From Brachybacterium sp. (GTDB lineage: Bacteria > Actinomycetota > Actinomycetes > Actinomycetales > Dermabacteraceae), in the NCBI GenBank assembly GCA_030451965.1, contig JAKDNE010000249.1, positions 1 to 5,103 of the forward strand: 5,103 bases of DNA, in the 5' to 3' direction. The notes below the pieces were generated by a model. That model did no database searches. It was given only the letters and a program-made list of their open reading frames with translations, and had not been told where the DNA came from. Position numbers and translations under genes: made by a program. Position 1 is the stretch's first letter, and every line of letters begins with the position of its first letter. Of the stretch, positions 1 through 5,103 are shown piece by piece.

Positions 1-1
1 C

Positions 2-394
2 GTGGACGCCTGGCATGTCGAGCAGGACCCCCTGGTCGCCGATCTGGCTCCCACCCGCGAGCAGCCGCTGCCCCTCCCCTGCGCCGCCATCCGGGCGGGA
101 CTCCGACTGCTGCTGCCCGATCGCGCACCGCGCATCGTGCTGGAAATGCCGGCGGGCCGTCTGCACTGGCGCACCACCCTGGGAGCGGATGCCGTGCTCA
201 CCAGCGACATCGACGACGGCTTCGTCGTCCGCGGTGCGACCGGCCGCCGCCTGCTCGCCCGCACCCTGCGGCAGCACGCACGGCTCGCCCTGCGGTGGCG
301 CCGTCTGAACGCCCCGACGGCGCGCACCCTGCATAATGTCTCCAGCCCCGCCGCCTGGGAGCGGACCATCGGCGTGACGAGCGAGGAGGCCTGA
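2..394 (+). CDS. C-terminal part of an unrecognised protein upstream of the glycerophosphotransferase gene (possibly a glycosyltransferase tail)
   Basis: The frame is open from the left edge to a TGA at 392-394, giving about 130 residues. A GTG at position 2 could be read as a start, but no upstream sequence is available to judge it and the gene probably begins outside the window. The visible part is rich in Arg, Leu and Ala, with a stretch resembling beta strands (around residues 44-75, containing LHWRTTLG and SDIDDGFVVRG), then a basic Arg/Leu helix (around 80-103) and a tail with HNVSSPAAWERT. I see no catalytic motif, signal peptide or membrane segment. Its stop overlaps the start of the next gene by one base (TGATG), so the two are probably translated together and may act in one pathway. 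A C-terminal accessory domain of a teichoic-acid cluster glycosyltransferase would fit the context. That is inference, not recognised homology. Confidence 0.6.
   Translation: MDAWHVEQDPLVADLAPTREQPLPLPCAAIRAGLRLLLPDRAPRIVLEMPAGRLHWRTTLGADAVLTSDIDDGFVVRGATGRRLLARTLRQHARLALRWRRLNAPTARTLHNVSSPAAWERTIGVTSEEA
384..389 (+). promoter_or_regulatory. Shine-Dalgarno site for the glycerophosphotransferase gene
   Basis: AGGAGG lies four bases before the ATG at 394, inside the last codons of the upstream gene. It supports 394 as the start. Together with the one-base stop/start overlap it suggests translational coupling. Confidence 0.8.
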
Positions 395-1698
395 TGCCCA
401 CCCGCGAGAACACCCTGCGCCGTCGGATCCGCAGCACCGGGGGCAAGCTGCTGCGCCGTTACGGCCTGCTCCCGGGAGGGATGCCCGACGGCCTCGGGGA
501 CGACGAGAAGCTCTCCGGAGAGACCCTCGCCGGGGAGATCGTCGTGTACTTCCCCGACACCGCGGACAGCCTCTACCAGCTGCGCGGCTGGTACGGACCA
601 CTGCTCGAGCTGCATCGCGCCCAGGGCATCACCGTGATCTGCGCGGACTCCCGGGCCGCCGCCATCATCCGGCAGGAGCTCCCGGTCCCCGTCATCACGA
701 TCGCGCAGGACGCCACCCTGGACGCGATCCTGCTCCGCAGCGACACGAAACTGATCCTGTACATCAACTACAACCCGCTGAACACGGCGGCGCTGCGCAC
801 CCGGTCGGCACTGCACGTCTCCCTCCTGCACGGCGACTCGGACAAGGGCGTGTCCGTCTCCAACCAGGTGAAGGCCTACGACTTCTCCTTCGTCGCCGGG
901 CAGGCGGCGATCGATCGCTTCACCCGGTACACGGCACTGTTCGACGCCGAGCAGCGTTGCCTGCCGGTGGGCCGTCCAAGCCTGGACACCGAGCCGCGCT
1001 CGGAGCATCCGCAGCGGCAACCCGATGCTCCCCCGGTCGTGCTGTACGCGCCAACCTGGGAGGGCGGGCAGTCCAGTGTGGCCTACAGCTCGCTGCTCAC
1101 CCACGGCGAGGCGATCCTGCGTTCCCTCACCGGCGCGGGGATGAAGGTCATCTACCGCCCCCACCCGCTCACCGGCGTGCGGGTCCCCGAGTACGGCGAG
1201 ACGGACCGACGGTTGCGCTCGCTCTCGGAAGAGATCGACCTCGCACAGGTCTCCGACGGCCAGGCGCTGTGGGCCGACTTCTCCCGCGCGGACCTGCTGA
1301 TCTGCGACGTCTCCGCGGTCACCGGCGACTGGCTGGCGGCGGGCCGCCCGCTGCTGGTCACCCGGTCGGCGGAGGGAGGTTCACGCGATGCCACTACCGA
1401 GCTTCTGCGAACCGTCCGGCGGCTCGGCGCGGACGAGGCCGAGGACACGGGGCGGATCGCCCGGGAGCAGATCGACGAGGACCCGCAGGGAGCCCAACGT
1501 CTGGCGCTGACCGAGTACTACCTCGGGGACACGAGCCCGGGAGCCTCACTCGCCCGGTTCCTCACCGCGTGCCGGGACCTGTCCGCGCGCCGTGACGAAC
1601 TGTGGGCACGCATCCGCGGGAACCAGGAGGGCCAGCGTAGCCCGGCGCACCGGCCACCGAAAATGGCTGGCCCAAAGCCTGTGCCGCCGCAGGATTGA
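394..1698 (+). CDS. CDP-glycerol glycerophosphotransferase family protein (TagB/TagF-like teichoic acid enzyme)
   Basis: This 434-residue protein should transfer glycerol-phosphate (or a related polyol-phosphate) from a CDP-linked donor to a growing wall polymer at the inner face of the membrane. The N-terminal half (about 47-135) looks like a Rossmann-type acceptor domain. The C-terminal half carries the family hallmarks: HGDSDK with His146, NQVKAYDFSFVAGQAAIDR (about 157-175), VGRPSLD, YAPTWEG, YRPHP with His257, and LICDVSAVTGDWLAAGRP with Asp305 and Ser307. In characterised TagF the two histidines of the HG and PHP motifs are catalytic, and both are present here. It is much shorter than full TagF (over 700 residues) and nearer TagB in size, so the donor, acceptor and whether it primes or polymerises cannot be decided. 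No signal peptide or membrane helix is visible. The last 25 or so residues form a Pro-rich tail that does not look like conserved family sequence. The ATG has a strong SD and overlaps the previous stop. Confidence 0.9.
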   Translation: MPTRENTLRRRIRSTGGKLLRRYGLLPGGMPDGLGDDEKLSGETLAGEIVVYFPDTADSLYQLRGWYGPLLELHRAQGITVICADSRAAAIIRQELPVPVITIAQDATLDAILLRSDTKLILYINYNPLNTAALRTRSALHVSLLHGDSDKGVSVSNQVKAYDFSFVAGQAAIDRFTRYTALFDAEQRCLPVGRPSLDTEPRSEHPQRQPDAPPVVLYAPTWEGGQSSVAYSSLLTHGEAILRSLTGAGMKVIYRPHPLTGVRVPEYGETDRRLRSLSEEIDLAQVSDGQALWADFSRADLLICDVSAVTGDWLAAGRPLLVTRSAEGGSRDATTELLRTVRRLGADEAEDTGRIAREQIDEDPQGAQRLALTEYYLGDTSPGASLARFLTACRDLSARRDELWARIRGNQEGQRSPAHRPPKMAGPKPVPPQD

Positions 1699-1704
1699 GC
1701 CCTC

Positions 1705-1739
1705 GCCCCCAGACGGGTTCAGGCGCCGTCAACGGGGGC
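1705..1739 (+). terminator. Possible terminator stem-loop after the glycerophosphotransferase gene
   Basis: Seven bases after the stop codon, GCCCCC (1705-1710) can pair with GGGGGC (1734-1739). Inside it GACGG (1712-1716) pairs with CCGTC (1726-1730), giving 11 GC-rich pairs around a 9-base loop with a small 1/3-base internal bulge. The tail (AACCGATTTCTGCTT) has only a weak T content, so this is not a textbook intrinsic terminator. Position and stem strength support the call. Confidence 0.45.
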
Positions 1740-1782
1740 AACCGATTTCTGCTTGACTCTTCCGAATTCGTCTCCGGCACGG

Positions 1783-1799
1783 CTAGCGTGACGCGCTAG
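1783..1799. repeat. Short perfect inverted repeat upstream of the decayed gene
   Basis: CTAGCG and CGCTAG, separated by five bases (TGACG), form a perfect 6-bp dyad ending 12 bases before the ATG at 1812. It overlaps TAGCGT, which fits the loose actinobacterial -10 pattern TAnnnT, but the nearest TTGACT (1753-1758) is 25 bases away, too far for a standard -35. It could be a leftover operator of the decayed gene or chance. Confidence 0.25.
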
Positions 1800-1811
1800 G
1801 TACAGGAAGTC

Positions 1812-2513
1812 ATGGTGCTGAACCTGACTGCCCACAACAGCTCCCTGAACGCCCACAAGGTGCGCCTCGCGCATCTGAATCACATTCAGGTGCCGCAGGG
1901 CGGCTTCGAAAAACCGACGAGCTTCAATCCGTTCACCGCGTTGTTCGACTAGAACCTCGTCGCTGGGCAGGCCTCAATCGATCGTCACGCAACCGACGTT
2001 GTAATACTTCCACCGGAGAGGTTCGCGAACGTGGGCCGACATCAGGTCGACGTCGTCGCCCGGTCGGAACCCGAGAGCTTGCCGGTGCTTACGGTGCAGA
2101 ACGCACCACCTTTGAGGGCACTGCGCCGACACCAACTACGGGTCCCGACCTACGCAAGCCAACATCTTCCAAGATCTCTCATCCCGGGAGAGGACCGAGT
2201 TGTTTTGTGCACCCTCGCACAGCAACTACAACCACGCAGTGCTCAAGAGCGGATCCGGGAGATCTGACGAGCTGCTGGTGCACGCCTCCAAGCCGTTGAG
2301 AACACGGTCACGCGCGAGTGCCATCGGGAATCGTTCGTCCCCGAGCAGTACACCGAGGACTTCATCGGCGCTGACCGCCGCGTGATCTTGGAGAGTGGCT
2401 GGTCCACTCTCTCCCTGCGCACCCCGTTCGACGGCGAGGTGGACGGTTCACAACCACGAGGAGGACGGGGAACGGACCGGCAGCTCCGTCAGGGACGCCG
2501 TGGGCGATGCTGA
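1812..2513 (+). pseudogene. Decayed, truncated second CDP-glycerol transferase-like gene
   Basis: One reading frame runs from an ATG at 1812 (preceded by AGGAAG, 1804-1809) to a TGA at 2511, broken by TAG at 1950 and TGA at 2265. Just after the first stop it reads NLVAGQASIDRH, matching FVAGQAAIDRF of the intact upstream gene (24 of 29 bases identical, 1956-1984 against 889-917). At the matching distance NVGRHQVDVV corresponds to PVGRPSLD. Before the stop, HLNHIQ...GGFEKPTSFN is a scrambled counterpart of the HGDSDK...SNQ segment. The N-terminal domain (roughly the first 130 residues of the family) is absent, and clear YAPTWEG and RPHP motifs cannot be found, so the middle is degraded or shifted. 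The last part (2271-2450) reads more like an intact protein, with FVPEQYTEDFIGADRRVILESG split over about 20 codons, but I do not recognise it and it may come from another gene. The first 46-codon ORF is unlikely to be functional. The 3' end is duplicated by the IS insertion. Confidence 0.65.
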
Positions 2514-2617
2514 CGACGTCAACGGCCCACAGGGCGGTTCCACATCGGAGTGACGGCGGCGCCCCGCGCGCCTGCGGTGACGCGGGCGACGCCCGCTGAC
2601 CGTCAGGGGCCGGGAGG
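2410..2617. repeat. Left copy of a 208-bp direct repeat (long target-site duplication)
   Basis: This segment matches 4369-4576 base for base by eye, at a constant offset of 1959. The flanking bases differ on both sides (C2409 against G4368; C2618 against A4577), so the ends are unambiguous. The copies abut the two terminal inverted repeats of the insertion sequence exactly. That is the geometry of a target-site duplication, although far longer than the few bases typical of most IS. It holds the 3' end of the pseudogene and a GC-rich hairpin, and no complete gene. Confidence 0.95.
2551..2605. other. GC-rich stem-loop in the left repeat copy
   Basis: TGACGG (2551-2556) can pair with CCGTCA (2600-2605). 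Inside are GGCGCCCCGC-type and GCGGGCGACGCC-type arms, and an alternative compact hairpin GCGGGC-GAC-GCCCGC (2582-2596). It lies directly before the IS left end. It could terminate read-through from the left, or be a structure met by the transposition machinery. There is no T-run. Confidence 0.35.
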
Positions 2618-2631
2618 CCTGACCTGATGCA
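2618..2631 (+). repeat. Left terminal inverted repeat of the IS
   Basis: CCTGACCTGATGCA matches the reverse complement of the right end (CCTGAGTTGATGCA) at 12 of 14 positions, and starts at the first base after the left 208-bp repeat. Confidence 0.9.
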
Positions 2632-2674
2632 CGGTCGCGCCGCCGTACCGAGCGGAACGCTGTGAACTGGCGGT

Positions 2675-2705
2675 TTGTCGATCGGGTTGAGCGATTCGGG
2701 ATACT
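2675..2705 (+). promoter_or_regulatory. Weak candidate transposase promoter
   Basis: TTGTCG (2675-2680) and GATACT (2700-2705), 19 bases apart, are the best promoter-like pair in the 94 bases between the IS end and the transposase start. GATACT ends six bases before the GTG, so a transcript would begin at or next to the start codon. That leaderless layout is common in actinobacteria and fits the lack of a properly spaced SD. The match to consensus is poor. Confidence 0.25.
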
Positions 2706-2711
2706 AACGGA

Positions 2712-4349
2712 GTGGCGTTCGTGCGGAAGGTGAGGACCGGGTCGGGAGCGACTGCGGTCCAGGTCGTCCAGAAGCGCCACGGGAAGCTGGAGATCATCAA
2801 GCACGTTGGCTCTGGCCATAGCCCGGTCGAGGTCGCACTGCTGGTCCAGCGGGGCCGCGAGATTCTCCAGGGCGAGCAAGAAGCCCTCGACCTCGGCGTT
2901 GGGCCCGGGGCCGATACCGCGCTGGCGAGGTCCGGACAGCGGCAGCCCGCGCTCCTCCCGGATGCTCCGTCTCCAGCGAGCCCGCCTGCTGCAGCAGGTC
3001 CCGACGGTGTTCACGTGGTGGGGACCACCAGCGACGTTCTTTGGTCCACGCTACGAGCCGCTTACTCGCGCCTGGGCTTCGGGGTCGTCGAGGACGAGGT
3101 CTTTGAGCAAGTCGTGCTCGCTCGCCTGGTGGAGCCGACCTCGAAGCTCGATACGATCCGCGTGCTCAAGGGGCTGGGCGTGGAACCACCGCATCACACG
3201 ACGATCTATCGCCACCTCCGCCAGGCCCAGGACCAGCACTACCGCGACCAGATCGCCACGAAGTGCTTCGAACACGCCGCCACCAGCGGCGACATTTCTC
3301 TGGTCCTCTACGACGTCACCACGCTCTACTTCGAGGCAGAGTACGAGGACCGACTGCGGAAGGTCGGCTACTCCAAGGAGCGCCGGGTGGATCCGCAGAT
3401 CGTGGTCGGGCTACTGGTGGACCGGGCCGGGTTCCCGCTGGAGATCGGCTGCTTCGAGGGCAACCATGCCGAGACCCGCACGATCGTGCCGATCATCAAG
3501 CAGTTCCAGGCCCGCCACAACCTCGCCGACATGGTCGTCGTCGCCGACGCCGGGATGCTCTCCACCAAGAACCTGACCGCCCTGGACGACGCAGGTTTGA
3601 AGTTCATCGTCGGCTCGAGACAGGCCAAAGCCCCAGGTGACCTCGCCAATCACTTCCACTGGAATGGGGACGCGTTCGAGAACGGGCAGCTGATCGACAC
3701 GATCACGCCCCGCCACGGGAACACGAAGACCGAACAGAAACGGCAACGACGTGAGCCGGTCTGGGACCCGGAGGAGCATCCCGGGCATTGGCGCGCGGTC
3801 TGGGCGTTCTCGAAGAAGCGCGCCACCCGGGACGGGCACACGCTGACCGCGCAGGAGAACCGCGCCCGCGCCGTGATCGACGGGGACGCGGCGGTGAAGT
3901 CGACCAGGTTCGTGAAGACCACCGCCGCAGGCCGGACCCTCGATGAGGCATCCCTCGAACGAGCACGAGGACTGGTGGGATTGAAGGGCTACGTCACCAA
4001 CATCCCCGCCAACGTCATGCCGCCTGCGGAGGTGCTCTCGAGCTATCACGACCTCTGGCAGGTCGAGCAATCGTTCCGCATGAGCAAGAGCGACCTGCAG
4101 GCCAGGCCCATGTTCCATCGGCAACGCGAAGCGATCGAAGCCCACCTGACCATCGTGTTCACTGCGCTGGCCCTCGCGCGGTTCATGCAGAACGCGACCG
4201 GACTGAGCCTCAAACGGATCATCACCACGCTGCGCCCGATCCAGTCCGCGCTGCTCCAAGCCGGCGATCACACCCAGCTGATCCCGCCCCAGATCCCCGA
4301 GAACGCCGCCACGATCATCGAGCAGATCACCGGGAGATCGGGACACTAA
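2712..4349 (+). CDS. IS1634/IS1549-type transposase (DDE, IS4 superfamily)
   Basis: This 545-residue protein should cut and join the element's ends through an RNase H-fold DDE active site. The N terminus MAFVRKVRTGSGATAVQVV is a family hallmark, which supports the GTG at 2712 even though GGAG touches the start codon with no spacing. The likely catalytic residues are Asp201 in YDVTTLYFE, Asp279 in VVVADAGMLS, and Glu452 in the YREK-type signature YHDLWQVEQSFRMSK (Tyr445, Glu452, Lys459). The signature Arg is Leu here, as I recall for this subgroup. The large insertion between the second Asp and the Glu (about residues 310-430) is the beta-rich region typical of IS4-like enzymes. A Pro/Ala-rich stretch (about 67-99) joins the N-terminal segment to the DDE core. 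Length and motifs are complete with no frameshift, so it is probably active. The stop lies 19 bases before the IS right end. Confidence 0.95.
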   Translation: MAFVRKVRTGSGATAVQVVQKRHGKLEIIKHVGSGHSPVEVALLVQRGREILQGEQEALDLGVGPGADTALARSGQRQPALLPDAPSPASPPAAAGPDGVHVVGTTSDVLWSTLRAAYSRLGFGVVEDEVFEQVVLARLVEPTSKLDTIRVLKGLGVEPPHHTTIYRHLRQAQDQHYRDQIATKCFEHAATSGDISLVLYDVTTLYFEAEYEDRLRKVGYSKERRVDPQIVVGLLVDRAGFPLEIGCFEGNHAETRTIVPIIKQFQARHNLADMVVVADAGMLSTKNLTALDDAGLKFIVGSRQAKAPGDLANHFHWNGDAFENGQLIDTITPRHGNTKTEQKRQRREPVWDPEEHPGHWRAVWAFSKKRATRDGHTLTAQENRARAVIDGDAAVKSTRFVKTTAAGRTLDEASLERARGLVGLKGYVTNIPANVMPPAEVLSSYHDLWQVEQSFRMSKSDLQARPMFHRQREAIEAHLTIVFTALALARFMQNATGLSLKRIITTLRPIQSALLQAGDHTQLIPPQIPENAATIIEQITGRSGH

Positions 4350-4354
4350 GCAAA

Positions 4355-4368
4355 TGCATCAACTCAGG
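4355..4368 (-). repeat. Right terminal inverted repeat of the IS
   Basis: TGCATCAACTCAGG is the inverted partner of the left end (12 of 14 positions), and directly abuts the right copy of the 208-bp repeat. Confidence 0.9.
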
Positions 4369-4576
4369 TCTCCCTGCGCACCCCGTTCGACGGCGAGGTG
4401 GACGGTTCACAACCACGAGGAGGACGGGGAACGGACCGGCAGCTCCGTCAGGGACGCCGTGGGCGATGCTGACGACGTCAACGGCCCACAGGGCGGTTCC
4501 ACATCGGAGTGACGGCGGCGCCCCGCGCGCCTGCGGTGACGCGGGCGACGCCCGCTGACCGTCAGGGGCCGGGAGG
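4369..4576. repeat. Right copy of the 208-bp direct repeat (long target-site duplication)
   Basis: It is identical to 2410-2617. This copy remains joined to its original right-hand neighbour, ending 15 bases from the stop codon of the ABC transporter gene. Before insertion the sequence would have run from 2617 straight into 4577. Perfect identity indicates that little time has passed since transposition, or that the copies have been kept alike by recombination. Confidence 0.95.
4510..4564 (-). terminator. Possible terminator hairpin downstream of the ABC transporter gene
   Basis: This is the second copy of the GC-rich stem-loop (TGACGG ... CCGTCA with GC-rich inner arms; compact hairpin at 4541-4555). 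On the minus strand it begins 27 bases after the TGA of the transporter gene, a natural place for a terminator and, before the IS arrived, for a shared one between convergent units. It has no clear T-run, so it may be factor-dependent or not a terminator. Confidence 0.35.
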
Positions 4577-4591
4577 ACTCCAGCCAACCCG

Positions 4592-5103
4592 TCAGCGCTC
4601 TGCGGTACCCAAGTTGGCGTTTTTCTGCACTGTGGAATCCGCGTCGGCCTTCTGTAGCTCCTCGGCCTCCGCGGCTTTCTTTACGGTCTTCGCCTGGGAA
4701 GCTTTCTTGGTTGCGCGGACGAACTTGCTATATTCCGCGCACACCTCCTCGGCCGGCCCGTCCATCACGAGCTTCCCCTGATGCACCCACAGTACTCGAG
4801 AACATATAGATTTCACGGTCGCGAGCGAGTGGCTGACCAGGAATACGGTGCCGGCAGCATCGCGGACCTCGTTGATTCGCGCCTTGCTCTTGGCCCGGAA
4901 CCCTGCATCACCCGTGGAGAGAGCTTCGTCGATCATGAGGATGTCCGGTACGGCGCTGGCGGAGATCGCGAAGCGGAGCCGCGCTCCCATGCCGGAGGAG
5001 TAGGACCCCATCGGCATGTTCACGAAGTCACCAATCTCGGCGAAGTCAACGATGTCATCGTACCGGTCCTTCACCTCCTGCTGCGTCAAGCCGAGGGCGA
5101 GGC
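4592..5103 (-). CDS. tagH: Teichoic acid/polysaccharide ABC exporter ATP-binding protein, C-terminal part (5' end outside the window)
   Basis: The visible 169 residues run from the window's right edge (LALGLTQQEV...) to a TGA at 4592-4594. The TTG at 5087-5089 is an internal Leu codon of the conserved LGLTQQEV stretch, not a start. The fragment holds the second half of an ABC nucleotide-binding domain: the signature YSSGM followed by GARLRFAIS (YSSGM at 4988-5002), typical of TagH/Wzt exporters in place of LSGG; Walker B ILMIDEAL (4919-4942) with the catalytic Glu; D-loop STGD; and the H-loop VSHS (4826-4837). Walker A and the Q-loop lie outside. With a TagG-type permease it would export lipid-linked teichoic acid or a similar polymer across the membrane. 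The last 40 or so residues are a hydrophilic Lys/Ala/Glu tail of low complexity, where family members vary. The gene looks lower in GC than its neighbours. TagH is preferred over Wzt because of the glycerophosphotransferase nearby. Confidence 0.88.
   Translation of the reverse strand, partial: LALGLTQQEVKDRYDDIVDFAEIGDFVNMPMGSYSSGMGARLRFAISASAVPDILMIDEALSTGDAGFRAKSKARINEVRDAAGTVFLVSHSLATVKSICSRVLWVHQGKLVMDGPAEEVCAEYSKFVRATKKASQAKTVKKAAEAEELQKADADSTVQKNANLGTAER

Larger units (their letters stand above)
2618..4368 (+). mobile_element. Complete insertion sequence, IS4 superfamily, IS1634/IS1549-like, 1751 bp
   Basis: The element is delimited by 14-bp imperfect terminal inverted repeats, contains one intact transposase gene covering nearly its whole length, and is flanked by identical 208-bp direct repeats. 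Size, single-ORF layout, TIR length and very long target duplication all agree with IS1549 of Mycobacterium smegmatis and IS1634 of Mycoplasma mycoides, which are known for duplications of tens to hundreds of bases. With intact ends and an unbroken gene it is probably still mobile. I cannot assign an ISfinder name without a search. Confidence 0.93.

Noticed and set aside
1753..1789. Possible promoter TTGACT (1753-1758) with TAGCGT (1784-1789)
   Set aside because: The 25-base spacing is far outside the usual 16-19. No better -10 lies at the right distance from TTGACT.
2200..2385. Small plus-strand open frame of 61 codons in the decayed region
   Set aside because: It is in a different frame from the conserved remnants, Ser/Arg/Thr-rich, with no convincing SD. 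It could at most be a shifted piece of the pseudogene.
2448..3014. Minus-strand open frame crossing the IS left end
   Set aside because: It spans the junction between target DNA and IS, so it cannot be an ancestral gene. Its composition is Arg/Pro/Ser-rich, as expected of a shadow frame.
3411..4346. Long open frame (311 codons) on the minus strand inside the transposase gene
   Set aside because: It is antisense to the transposase and typical of mirror frames in GC-rich genes. It shows no recognisable domain, and the plus-strand frame has clear transposase motifs.
2410..4576. The 208-bp repeats as long terminal repeats or as a tandem duplication around the transposase
   Set aside because: Clear short inverted repeats lie just inside the direct repeats, and the left copy continues the reading frame of the pseudogene. 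That identifies the repeats as target DNA, not element ends.
4509..4781. Plus-strand open frame over the right repeat and the tagH 3' end
   Set aside because: It is antisense to the well-supported ABC transporter gene and has no recognisable motif.
1..5103. CRISPR array, tRNA, rRNA, or a defence/toxin-antitoxin system
   Set aside because: I saw no short regularly spaced repeats, no tRNA-like or rRNA sequence, and no gene pair of that kind. The content is explained by wall polymer genes, a pseudogene and one IS.

Overview
The window is high-GC DNA with strongly GC-biased third codon positions. It looks like an actinomycete chromosome, possibly a Micrococcales-type genus, although the genus cannot be fixed from the sequence. 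The setting is a cell-wall teichoic acid (poly-glycerol/polyol-phosphate) gene region that has been reshaped by gene decay and one insertion sequence.

Left part (1-1740): the 3' end of an unrecognised gene, possibly a glycosyltransferase tail, overlaps by one base a complete 434-residue CDP-glycerol glycerophosphotransferase-family gene. The two are probably translationally coupled. A GC-rich two-part stem-loop after the second gene may terminate the unit.

Middle left (1741-2617): there is no intact gene. One reading frame (1812-2513), broken by two internal stops, keeps recognisable pieces of a second CDP-glycerol transferase-like protein, so I read it as a decayed and truncated paralogue.

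Middle (2618-4368): a complete insertion sequence of 1751 bp with 14-bp imperfect terminal inverted repeats (12/14 matching) and an intact 545-residue IS4-superfamily transposase of the IS1634/IS1549 type. It is flanked by a perfect 208-bp direct repeat (2410-2617 and 4369-4576). I interpret this as an unusually long target-site duplication, a documented peculiarity of IS1549 and IS1634. The identity of the two copies implies a recent insertion. The IS landed at the 3' edge of the pseudogene, in the space between two convergent transcription units.

Right part (4592-5103, minus strand): the C-terminal 169 residues of an ABC transporter ATPase of the TagH/Wzt type, which powers export of teichoic acid or a related polysaccharide. 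Its N-terminal half, with the Walker A motif, lies outside the window. Polymer synthesis on the plus strand and polymer export on the minus strand therefore converge on the segment hit by the IS. The insertion broke neither of the intact flanking genes: it duplicated the spacer, including a potential terminator hairpin.
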